Source: an uncultured Lachnospiraceae bacterium (lineage in GTDB: Bacteria > Bacillota > Clostridia > Lachnospirales > Lachnospiraceae). From it: a stretch of DNA of 64,000 nucleotides. Every line of letters starts with the position of its first letter. Position 1 is the stretch's first letter. The notes beneath the pieces are model-generated. The model was not told where the DNA came from. It was given only the letters and a program-made list of their open reading frames with translations, and searched no databases. This document shows positions 55,667-63,392 of the stretch, piece after piece. Location: the NCBI GenBank assembly GCA_910576535.1, contig CAJTKK010000010.1:1-64000 (forward strand). Direction: 5' to 3'. A program made the translations under genes and the position numbers.

Positions 55667-56486
55667 ATTGGAAGAAAAGAAGCTGTTGGCTTTACGGAAG
55701 AAGATATTCCTTACTGGCTACAAAGGAGGAATGGCACATCTTGCATCTTGCTTTTCGTGCCTGGAAATGTTGTATTCACTATATATGATGGACATTTTAC
55801 GGCTAGATCCGTCGAATCCGAAATGGAAGGATAGAGACCGGTTTATACTAAGTAAAGGACATGCCGGATTGGCATTATATTGTGTTTTGCAGAGTGCAGG
55901 TCTTATTTCAGAAGAAGAAATTTCTTCATATCTGCAAGAAAATTCATTGATTGGCGGGGAACCTTGTATGCGCGATTGTGAATGGATTGAAGCTACAACT
56001 GGTTCATTAGGGCATGGTTTATCTATGGGACTTGGAATTGCTATGGCTTTGAAAATGAACAATAGCCCTGCAAAGGTTTATGTAATGTTAGGAGATGGTG
56101 AACTTGAAGAAGGAACGGTGTGGGAAGCTATATTGATGGCTCCCTCTTTTGGTCTATCTAATCTGATTGCTATTCTTGACTGTAACAAAATACAAAAGAT
56201 GGATTTTGTGGAGAATACGATTGGTTCTCCGGGATGGGCAGATAAGTGGGAAAGCTTTGGATGGCATGTGGAGGAAGTTGATGGGCATGACCCGCAGGCA
56301 TTTAAAGAGGTTGTCATGAATTCTCAGGGACACAATAAACCAAGGCTTATTATAGCTGATACGGTCAAAGGAAAGGGAGTTTCAATTATGGAAAACAACC
56401 CTAATTGGCATTTTAAGCTTCCGGGAAGAAAAGAGTTAAAAGTATTTAAAGAAGAATTAGGTATAACAGATTCAGAATTGGAGTAA
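55656..56486 (+). CDS. Transketolase, N-terminal (ThDP-binding) subunit
   Basis: A 276-residue protein equal to the first domain of transketolase. S-K-G-H-A-G-L-A-L-Y near 66-75, T-G-S-L-G-H-G-L near 115-122 and the thiamine diphosphate/Mg motif starting G-D-G-E-L (146-150) and ending in Asn177 are all present. With the next gene it makes a split transketolase, which moves two-carbon ketol units between sugar phosphates or similar compounds. Split enzymes often serve specialised pathways rather than the pentose phosphate route. The gene is translationally coupled: it overlaps the previous gene by 11 bases and precedes its partner by four. Confidence 0.93.
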   Translation: MDAELEEKKLLALRKKIFLTGYKGGMAHLASCFSCLEMLYSLYMMDILRLDPSNPKWKDRDRFILSKGHAGLALYCVLQSAGLISEEEISSYLQENSLIGGEPCMRDCEWIEATTGSLGHGLSMGLGIAMALKMNNSPAKVYVMLGDGELEEGTVWEAILMAPSFGLSNLIAILDCNKIQKMDFVENTIGSPGWADKWESFGWHVEEVDGHDPQAFKEVVMNSQGHNKPRLIIADTVKGKGVSIMENNPNWHFKLPGRKELKVFKEELGITDSELE

Positions 56487-56490
56487 ATAA

Positions 56491-57414
56491 ATGAACAGCG
56501 CATATATTGGAAAATTAATGGAATTAGCTGAGAAAGATCATGATGTTTTACATCTTCTTGCAGATAGCGGGACTGGTTATGATGAAATGTTTCAAAAAAA
56601 TTTCCCTGATCAGATTTTTAATTTTGGGATAGGGGAAGAAAATATGGTTGCAGCAGCAGCAGGTATGGCTTCAGTAGGAAAAAAACCATTTGTTTTTACG
56701 GCAGGTGCTTTTTTAGCATACCGGTCATTAGAATTTATCCGGGATGATGTTTGTTTTCAGAATTTGAATGTAAAAATTATTGGGATGGGAAGTGGATTGT
56801 CATGGAGTTCGCTAGGACCAACACATCATACCACGGAAGATTTAGCTATACTTCGTGCAATTCCAAATCTGATGATTTTATCTCCTGCGACGCCGAGGCA
56901 AGTATCAGCATGTGTTCAAGCGGCATATGAGCATAATGGCCCTGTATATATCAGAATAGGGATGAATCACGAAAAAGAATTTTTTGATGAGAATTACCAG
57001 TATGATCTTAGAATCAATGATAAACTTAAAGCCGGAAAAGATATTGCAGTATATGTAACAGGCAGTATACTGGAAGAAACTTATAAGGCATGTGAGATGC
57101 TTGAAGAAGACGGCATTGGCGTCAGCCTTATAAATGTATCTGCAATTAAGCCATTTAATAAGCAGGATGTTTTAAATACTGCGCAAAATATAAAAAATAT
57201 TGTGACAGTTGAGGAACATAATGTTTATGGCGGATTGGCAGGTATAATATCTGAAGTTATTTCTTTTAACGGTATCGCCGCAAGGGTTATTCCTATTGGA
57301 ATTGAAGATGTTTTTGCAAAAGGCTATGGTTCACAGGCCGTAGTAAGAAGGGCAAACAAACTTGATTCTGTAAGCATATACCAAAAAATAAGAAAGGCGC
57401 TTCGGAATGAATGA
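56491..57414 (+). CDS. Transketolase, C-terminal subunit
   Basis: A 307-residue protein equal to the pyrimidine-binding and C-terminal domains of transketolase. The catalytic Glu that activates thiamine diphosphate is Glu49 in G-I-G-E-E-N-M; G-P-T-H-H-T-T-E-D near 109-117 and the V-T-V-E-E-H region near 238 match the family. It must pair with the preceding subunit at the active site. It overlaps the next gene by eight bases. Its substrate in this operon is unknown; a three- to five-carbon ketose donor is most likely. Confidence 0.93.
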   Translation: MNSAYIGKLMELAEKDHDVLHLLADSGTGYDEMFQKNFPDQIFNFGIGEENMVAAAAGMASVGKKPFVFTAGAFLAYRSLEFIRDDVCFQNLNVKIIGMGSGLSWSSLGPTHHTTEDLAILRAIPNLMILSPATPRQVSACVQAAYEHNGPVYIRIGMNHEKEFFDENYQYDLRINDKLKAGKDIAVYVTGSILEETYKACEMLEEDGIGVSLINVSAIKPFNKQDVLNTAQNIKNIVTVEEHNVYGGLAGIISEVISFNGIAARVIPIGIEDVFAKGYGSQAVVRRANKLDSVSIYQKIRKALRNE

Positions 57415-57835
57415 ATTAAAAATTACTGATATAGAGATTGGGATGGAAGCATCTTTTAGCAGGGCTGTAACTAGGGATATGGAAGATGCCTTTAGGTATA
57501 TTTCGGGGGATGAAAATCCGTTGCATAAGGAGGATGAGTTTGCCCGGGATATTAGTGGGGGTAAGTTTCAGAGTCATGTAGCATTTGGAATGCTAACAGC
57601 TTCTTTGTGTTCTACAATGGCTGGGATGTACCTTCCGGGGAAATATAGTTTAATACATAGTTTTGAAGAGCTGTCTTTTCTGAAACCAGTATTTGCCGGA
57701 GATGTGCTTTCTGTTAAAGGATGTGTTATAGATAAAAATACTGACTTAAAGCTTATAGTATTAAAAGTTATTATAAAAAATCAGGATAATAAGGTGGTTT
57801 CCAGAGCAAAAATGAAAGTTCTGGTAATGAAATAA
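57407..57835 (+). CDS. MaoC-like hot-dog dehydratase/hydratase
   Basis: A 142-residue protein with the R-specific enoyl hydratase motif S-G-D-E-N-P-L-H at 33-40, where Asp35 and His40 are the catalytic pair, and the following A-F-G-M-L segment. MaoC-like proteins add or remove water at the beta position of acyl thioesters on CoA or ACP. Its place directly before the ACP gene suggests that it works on the ACP-bound acyl group, for example on a beta-hydroxy group, but a thioesterase-like role is also conceivable. Confidence 0.87.
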   Translation: MNELKITDIEIGMEASFSRAVTRDMEDAFRYISGDENPLHKEDEFARDISGGKFQSHVAFGMLTASLCSTMAGMYLPGKYSLIHSFEELSFLKPVFAGDVLSVKGCVIDKNTDLKLIVLKVIIKNQDNKVVSRAKMKVLVMK

Positions 57836-57861
57836 AATAAAAGTGAAAAGGAGATTTTAGT

Positions 57862-58104
57862 ATGACAAGAGAAGAAGTATATGAAAGGCTTAATAAGGTA
57901 TTTAGGGAAATTTTGGATGACGATACGATTGAATTGTTCGATGAAACCGTTGCGGATGATGTTGATGGATGGGATTCATTTGAGCATATAAATCTTGTGG
58001 TTGGAGTGGAAGAAGAGTTTGGGTTCAAAATTCCCATGGGAAAAGTTGTAACCATGAAAAATGTTGGAGAAATGGTGGATATAATTCTGGAAATGGGAAA
58101 GTAG
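57862..58104 (+). CDS. Acyl carrier protein
   Basis: An 80-residue acidic helical protein of the phosphopantetheine-carrier fold. The attachment Ser is Ser39 in G-W-D-S-F-E-H-I-N-L, a W-D-S-x-x-H form often seen in carrier proteins that sit next to FkbH genes. It would carry the acyl unit loaded by the FkbH-like protein and present it to the MBOAT protein. AAGGAG precedes the ATG. No phosphopantetheinyl transferase gene is in the operon, so the cell's general enzyme must activate it. Confidence 0.93.
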   Translation: MTREEVYERLNKVFREILDDDTIELFDETVADDVDGWDSFEHINLVVGVEEEFGFKIPMGKVVTMKNVGEMVDIILEMGK

Positions 58105-58147
58105 CGCTGAGAAGATTTTTCAGATCCTATGAGGAGACAGTTGATAG

Positions 58148-59659
58148 ATGAGTCTGACAAGTTTTAGTTTTTTTGTGTTTTTGCTGATAACGATAATTTC
58201 ATTTTATGTTATCAGCCCAGCACAAAAATATATATTATTAATAGCTAGTTTATATTTTTATATTAACGTTTCACCCATAAGCAAAATGAAAATGGGATTG
58301 ATAATTTTCTTTGTTGGTATGGTAACATATGTGGGAGCAATTCTTATTGAGAAAGCAAACGGTGTATGGAAAAATTTAATCCTGTCGGGTAGCGTATTGA
58401 GTCTTGTTCTTGTACTTTTTATTTTCAAATATGCATATAATGTATTTTTTATGTTTGCAGAGGTATTTCATTCACCAGCAAATTTTTCTTGGTTGAAATT
58501 TTTAACTGTCATTGGAATTTCATATTACGCGTTATCAGCAATAGGCTATATGGTTGATGTATTTTGGGGAAATGAAAAAGCAGATAGAAACATTGCTGAA
58601 GTTTTTTTATTTATTTTTTATTTTCCGCAACTAATTTCAGGGCCGCTCACAAGATTCGGGATGATGCGCCCTCAAATAACTGAGCGCAGGAAATTTGACC
58701 TTAATAATATATTTCTTGGCATGCGGAGAATGGCATGGGGGTATTTCAAAAAACTGGTTATTTCAGAAAGGTTTGCTGTAGTAGTTACTGCAATATATGG
58801 GAATTATTCTGAGTATAGTTTTGTTGGGATTATTGGGGCAACGTTATGTTATGCAGTGCAATTATACACGGATTTTTCTGGTTGTATGGATATTATAATG
58901 GGTGCATCTTTGATGTTCGGCATAAAGCTTCCTGAAAACTTTAATGCGCCGTTTTTTTCTGAAACGATTCAGGAATTTTGGCAAAGATGGCATATAACGT
59001 TAGGCACTTGGTTCAAAGACTATTTGATGTTTCCGCTTCAGAAATCAAAAAAAATACAGTTAATAGGGAAATGGGCAAAGAAGAAGTTTGGAAAGAAAGT
59101 TGGAAGAAAAGTTCCGTTTTACATTTCAATGTTAGTTTTATGGTTTTTGATTGGATTGTGGCATGGAGGAACAGGGTATTATTTTATTGCTTCTGCCGGT
59201 ATACCTTGTGTCCTGCTGATTCTGAGTGATTTGTGTCAGCCTTTTTTTCATTTGATTGTTTCAAAATTCCATATGAATACTAAGTGTATAAGTTGGAGAT
59301 GGTTTAGGAGGATTAGGACGTTACTGCTTATCTGTATTTGCTGGATGGTTGTTTGCTCAAATGGTACACGCCGTTTTGCCGTTCTTCTGAAACATGCATT
59401 TTCAAATTTATGGAATTATACCTCATTTAACAGCGCTTTAGGGGTTATTGGCTTAACTTCTTTGGATTTACTGCTGATGGTAATTGGTATTTGTATGCTG
59501 TATCTTTCTGACCTTTGTACTTATAAAGGGAGCAGTATCTTTGAAGTTATGGATAAGCAAAATTATCTGTTTAAGATTATTTTGATATATACCGAGGTTA
59601 TTATGATCTTGATGTATGGCATGGTTGGTTCATCCCCATTCATATATTTCCAGTTTTAG
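58148..59659 (+). CDS. MBOAT-family O-acyltransferase (DltB/AlgI-like)
   Basis: A 503-residue multi-span membrane protein. F-W-Q-R-W-H-I-T-L-G near 277 and the catalytic His339 in G-L-W-H-G-G-T-G are the MBOAT signature. DltB and AlgI of this family pass acyl groups through the membrane to a surface polymer; DltB takes D-alanine from the carrier DltC. Placed between an ACP gene and a DltD-like gene, this protein is the likely transmembrane acyltransferase of the system. GGAG precedes the ATG and it lies 43 bases after the ACP gene. The acceptor is unknown. Confidence 0.93.
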   Translation: MSLTSFSFFVFLLITIISFYVISPAQKYILLIASLYFYINVSPISKMKMGLIIFFVGMVTYVGAILIEKANGVWKNLILSGSVLSLVLVLFIFKYAYNVFFMFAEVFHSPANFSWLKFLTVIGISYYALSAIGYMVDVFWGNEKADRNIAEVFLFIFYFPQLISGPLTRFGMMRPQITERRKFDLNNIFLGMRRMAWGYFKKLVISERFAVVVTAIYGNYSEYSFVGIIGATLCYAVQLYTDFSGCMDIIMGASLMFGIKLPENFNAPFFSETIQEFWQRWHITLGTWFKDYLMFPLQKSKKIQLIGKWAKKKFGKKVGRKVPFYISMLVLWFLIGLWHGGTGYYFIASAGIPCVLLILSDLCQPFFHLIVSKFHMNTKCISWRWFRRIRTLLLICICWMVVCSNGTRRFAVLLKHAFSNLWNYTSFNSALGVIGLTSLDLLLMVIGICMLYLSDLCTYKGSSIFEVMDKQNYLFKIILIYTEVIMILMYGMVGSSPFIYFQF

Positions 59660-59671
59660 GGAGGAAATCTT

Positions 59672-60766
59672 GTGAGTAGTATAAAAGAATGGTTTCGTAT
59701 TTTAACGGTTATACCATTAATAGTTATTTTGGTTGGCACTAACGTATATGAAGATCCTGCGAATATTTTTCATGATGAAAGTAAAGCAATAGCGGAGGCA
59801 GTGGCTTCCGGCAATGCAGCATATAGTGCGAGCGGGAATGGGAATGAAAGAGAAGTCAAGCGTAATTTGATTATGGTAATGCCGGATGAAACGGATTGTA
59901 TTGCAGTTGGCCCCAGCCTTGTTATGTGTGTGAATAAAGACATTGTAGGAACAGATAGTTTTATTAATCTTGGCGTATCAGGTTCCGATATATACGATAT
60001 TTTAGCTCAATTTGGCCTTATGGATATATATGGGAAAACAACAAAGAAGGTTATATTTTGCGTTGATTCTTATTTTTTTGATGAATTTTTTTATGCAGCA
60101 GAGAATGATATGAACAGAGCGTTAATATCATATACGGAATATATGCTGGATTTAATGAATAATAAAGATCCTAAGCCGGTTATTGCTGAAAACGCCGGGA
60201 GTTTAAAGACTAAAATTGAACAGGCATTTTCCGTCACATATTTTCAGGCGGCCAGAGATCAAATTATCCTTAATAATAAGTTTTTAATGACTGATAGCAG
60301 ATGGGGAATTGTAAAGGAAGGATTTGACGGTTCGAAGCCATATTATGGAGTGGACGGCAGTTGGACTTATGCGGCAGGCTATCAAGCTCATGATGTCAAC
60401 TGGGTTTTGGATCAAAGTATAAATTATAATATTGAGATTCAATTTGCAAAAGATAGACATATAAATAAATATAGTATGGTTGTTTTTGAACAATTAATTA
60501 ATTATTTATTAGATCAGGGTATAGAAGTGGAATTGTTTTTATGTCCATTGGCGCCAACCTTATGGGATAGGCTGGAGGCAGAAAGTGAGCATTATTTTAT
60601 TTTAGATGAGATATCTGCATATGCCAAAGAAATATCCGAAAAATATAACCTCAAAATGATTGGATCATACAATCCCTATGAATTAGGGATGCAGGATAAA
60701 GATTTTTATGATGCCAGACATGTAAGACGTGAAATGTTGGGTGTGTACTTTGATTTTGGGGAGTAG
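59672..60766 (+). CDS. DltD-like membrane-anchored SGNH-fold protein
   Basis: A 364-residue protein with one N-terminal membrane anchor (about 9-24) and an extracytoplasmic part. SGNH-type residues are visible: Ser82 in V-G-P-S-L, Gly in N-L-G-V-S-G-S, and a C-terminal D347-A-R-H350 with the Asp-x-x-His spacing. This arrangement matches DltD and the AlgJ/AlgX class that finish O-acyl transfer outside the membrane after an MBOAT protein. The start is GTG with GGGAGG eight bases before, 12 bases after the MBOAT gene. It probably docks on the MBOAT protein and moves the acyl group to the final polymer. Confidence 0.82.
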   Translation: MSSIKEWFRILTVIPLIVILVGTNVYEDPANIFHDESKAIAEAVASGNAAYSASGNGNEREVKRNLIMVMPDETDCIAVGPSLVMCVNKDIVGTDSFINLGVSGSDIYDILAQFGLMDIYGKTTKKVIFCVDSYFFDEFFYAAENDMNRALISYTEYMLDLMNNKDPKPVIAENAGSLKTKIEQAFSVTYFQAARDQIILNNKFLMTDSRWGIVKEGFDGSKPYYGVDGSWTYAAGYQAHDVNWVLDQSINYNIEIQFAKDRHINKYSMVVFEQLINYLLDQGIEVELFLCPLAPTLWDRLEAESEHYFILDEISAYAKEISEKYNLKMIGSYNPYELGMQDKDFYDARHVRREMLGVYFDFGE

Positions 60767-60775
60767 AGGTATAGC

Positions 60776-61465
60776 ATGATTGTGGTTTTACCATGTGCAG
60801 GAGGATGTGCTTTAAGCTACAAAAATTATGAAAATTATCTGCCTAATGTATATGTTTACGAATATTCTGGTCACTGGAGCCGATATGATGAGCCACTCGA
60901 TTCATCAGTACAGATAATGACATATCATTTGCTGCAAAATATAATAACTCGGAAGGGTGACGAAAAATTGTGCCTATTTGGGCATAGTATGGGCGGTTTC
61001 ATAGCTTGGCTTGCTGCTAAAGAATTGATGAAATGTGGCGTAGAGGTTTCGGGGCTTTTCATTGCAGCATGTAACGCACCTGATTCAAAAATGGATTTTA
61101 TTGAAACTATAGAAAATGATGCTGATATTAAAAAATTTTTAAAAAAAATAAGACAGGTTCCTGAAAATATTTTAAATAGTGAATTCTTTAGTGAAAATTT
61201 ACTTCCGGCAATAAGAAATGACATAGAACTTGTGAGAAAGATACCCATGCAAACAAATTTAAAATCAGAATGTTTACGTGTTCCTATTACTTGCTTTTGT
61301 GCAGTAAATGATTCCATTGTGAAAACATCTGATATGAATGGATGGGAGCGTTTTACCAGCAGAGAGTTTTCTTTAAAAAAATACAAAGGCAATCACTTTT
61401 TTGTATATGATAAGAAGAATGTAGAGTTGATTTCAAACGAAATAAAGTTTTGTATGGGTATATAG
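60776..61465 (+). CDS. Type II thioesterase (alpha/beta hydrolase)
   Basis: A 229-residue alpha/beta hydrolase of the GrsT/RifR thioesterase II type. P-C-A-G-G-C at 6-11 replaces the usual F-P-x-A-G-G, the nucleophile is Ser71 in G-H-S-M-G-G, and His207 is in G-N-H-F-F. Such enzymes clear wrong or stalled acyl groups from carrier proteins. Here it would edit the single ACP. It is the last gene of the operon, ten bases after the SGNH gene. No clear terminator follows. Confidence 0.9.
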   Translation: MIVVLPCAGGCALSYKNYENYLPNVYVYEYSGHWSRYDEPLDSSVQIMTYHLLQNIITRKGDEKLCLFGHSMGGFIAWLAAKELMKCGVEVSGLFIAACNAPDSKMDFIETIENDADIKKFLKKIRQVPENILNSEFFSENLLPAIRNDIELVRKIPMQTNLKSECLRVPITCFCAVNDSIVKTSDMNGWERFTSREFSLKKYKGNHFFVYDKKNVELISNEIKFCMGI

Positions 61466-61563
61466 AGCTTTTTCATTCCATATTAAACTAAAACTGATAA
61501 TGAATGGAAGAAATGTCATCTAAAGATGATTGCAGAAATAAGGTAAGGACAGGATATGAATTG

Positions 61564-61615
61564 CCCTGCGTATAGGAAGCCGGATGTTGCCGCAGCCACA
61601 CTCCAATACGCGGGG
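61564..61615. other. GC-rich stem-loop between the operon and dacA
   Basis: CCCTGCGTAT (61564-61573) pairs with ATACGCGGGG (61606-61615) with one G-T pair, enclosing a 32-base loop with its own GC-rich segment. It stands out in an AT-rich spacer and has no T-tract. Its role is unknown; it may mark the boundary of the island. Confidence 0.35.
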
Positions 61616-61654
61616 TTATCTGTTACCTGAGTATTAATATGAATTTTACTGAAA

Positions 61655-63139
61655 TTATAAGCGCCAGTCTTTATCGGTAAACTTGTAAGTGGGCCATTTA
61701 TCTTTTCGGCGTCTGCGGGAATGGGATCTTCTCCGCCTTTTGGAGAAACTGTAGTTTTGCAGCAGCGACTTAATAATGAAGAATAAAATCAATACTCCCG
61801 CGCCAATAAGTGTAAACAATAATATCTTTTTAATATTTACGAAAATTATATTTTCTTCAGGAATAACCTCTTCTTTTTCCGGTATTTCTTCTATGGAGGA
61901 ATCGAAATCATAAGAAGAAGCCGCGTCTGCAGTAATATCTACTGATGCGTTTCCTACATAAACCCCATTATAAGTATAATCAATCCGTGCAATCTGATGT
62001 TCATCTTCTACATCATAAGATATTGCTGAAACAGTGTCTTCAAAAACAGCCGTTTTTGGGAGAATAAGATAACTGCCTTTATTTAAAGAAAGAATAGGCT
62101 TGGAATTGCCGAAAATATCATTGTTTGACTGAAAAAAATCTGCATTGTCAATATTGAATTCCGTTTCATTTTCTGATACATTTACAACTTCAAAATTGTT
62201 AAAACCATAATTGAGAAGATCTATTGTATCGGTAAACTGGTTAGGGGATTCTTCTTTCATAACGACACAAATGAGCTTCATCCCATTCCGTTCTGCGCAA
62301 GTTACCAATGTCTGTCTTGCTTTGTCAGTATAACCTGTTTTTCCACCTATAATTCCTTCGTATGGATATTCCTGGGTTACCAGTCTATGATGCGTACGCA
62401 GGATAAAGTCGTCCGGCTGGTTTTCGGAAGGTTCGAAATGCTGGGTAGGCGTTCCTGAAATTTTTGTAAGAAGCTCATTTTGAAAAAATTCTCTTGCAAT
62501 AAGTGATAAATCATAAGCAGAAGTATAATGATTGTCATTATGAAGGCCGTTGGCATTGGCGAAATGAGAATCCTGACATCCAAGTTCTGCCGCTTTTTGA
62601 TTCATCATTTCTGCAAAATTTTCCGTGCTTCCCCCAATATGTTCCGCCACTGCATTGGCCACTTCATTGGCGGAACCGACAAGAATACCATAGAGACATT
62701 CTTCCATTGTAATGGACTGCCCTACATCCATACCCATATTGGAACTCCCTCTTTCGATGGAAAATACTGCATGATTGGAGAAGCTTACTATTTCATCTAA
62801 AGAAGAATTCTCTGCGGCAATCAGGCAGGTGAGGATTTTGGTGGTGCTTGCCGGGTATAATTTTTCATGAATATTTTTACTGTATAGAACAATCCCAGTA
62901 TTAGCCTCTATTACAATGGCAGATTCGGCTCCTACCAAAGGCCCGTCCGGCCAGTTTTCGATTTCATTGGACTGGATGGGAAGAGATTTTCTGTTTTCCA
63001 TTGCTTCCATCAGATCTTCATAGCCCGCAGCATGGGATAAAATACTGTCCCTGGAGAAAAGAACAGATGATATGCATAAAGAAAGTGTTAAGATTTTAAT
63101 TTTTTTCTTGAATTTATGGAAATATAAAGGTAATTTCAT
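61655..63139 (-). CDS. dacA: D-alanyl-D-alanine carboxypeptidase (peptidase S11, DacA-type)
   Basis: A 494-residue low-molecular-mass penicillin-binding protein that trims the terminal D-Ala of peptidoglycan stem peptides. A signal peptide (about 12-38, ending A-A-G) is followed by the S11 domain with S98-T-T-K101, S156-A-N158 and K267-T-G. A beta-rich C-terminal domain follows and then, unlike the usual amphipathic anchor, a true membrane helix (about 434-455) with a strongly basic tail (R-R-R-R-S-H-S-R-R-R-R-K). It faces away from trmB and against the replication fork. It marks the return to the conserved chromosome. Confidence 0.93.
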   Translation of the reverse strand: MKLPLYFHKFKKKIKILTLSLCISSVLFSRDSILSHAAGYEDLMEAMENRKSLPIQSNEIENWPDGPLVGAESAIVIEANTGIVLYSKNIHEKLYPASTTKILTCLIAAENSSLDEIVSFSNHAVFSIERGSSNMGMDVGQSITMEECLYGILVGSANEVANAVAEHIGGSTENFAEMMNQKAAELGCQDSHFANANGLHNDNHYTSAYDLSLIAREFFQNELLTKISGTPTQHFEPSENQPDDFILRTHHRLVTQEYPYEGIIGGKTGYTDKARQTLVTCAERNGMKLICVVMKEESPNQFTDTIDLLNYGFNNFEVVNVSENETEFNIDNADFFQSNNDIFGNSKPILSLNKGSYLILPKTAVFEDTVSAISYDVEDEHQIARIDYTYNGVYVGNASVDITADAASSYDFDSSIEEIPEKEEVIPEENIIFVNIKKILLFTLIGAGVLILFFIIKSLLQNYSFSKRRRRSHSRRRRKDKWPTYKFTDKDWRL

Positions 63140-63392
63140 TATTATAACCGTGCCTTTCTTACAGCCTGCATATTTTGGAATGCAGGAATAAACCGATCAT
63201 GTAAAATTCTGCCGTTATGTAAAACCGGCTAAAAAATGTTATATTTTATCATACACTATTTTTTATGAAAACCAAACCAATTTCATAAAAAATAAATGTT
63301 TTTTTTATATAAATTTATCGCATCCGATACCCTTTTCTTTTGTGCATAAATGGTGTAAAATAGGCACGACAGAAGAAAAAGGAGCGGAAGGG

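Noticed and set aside
51992..61465. Polyketide or nonribosomal peptide cluster
   Set aside because: FkbH, ACP and thioesterase would fit, but there are no ketosynthase, condensation or adenylation domains, while MBOAT and SGNH genes point to surface acylation.
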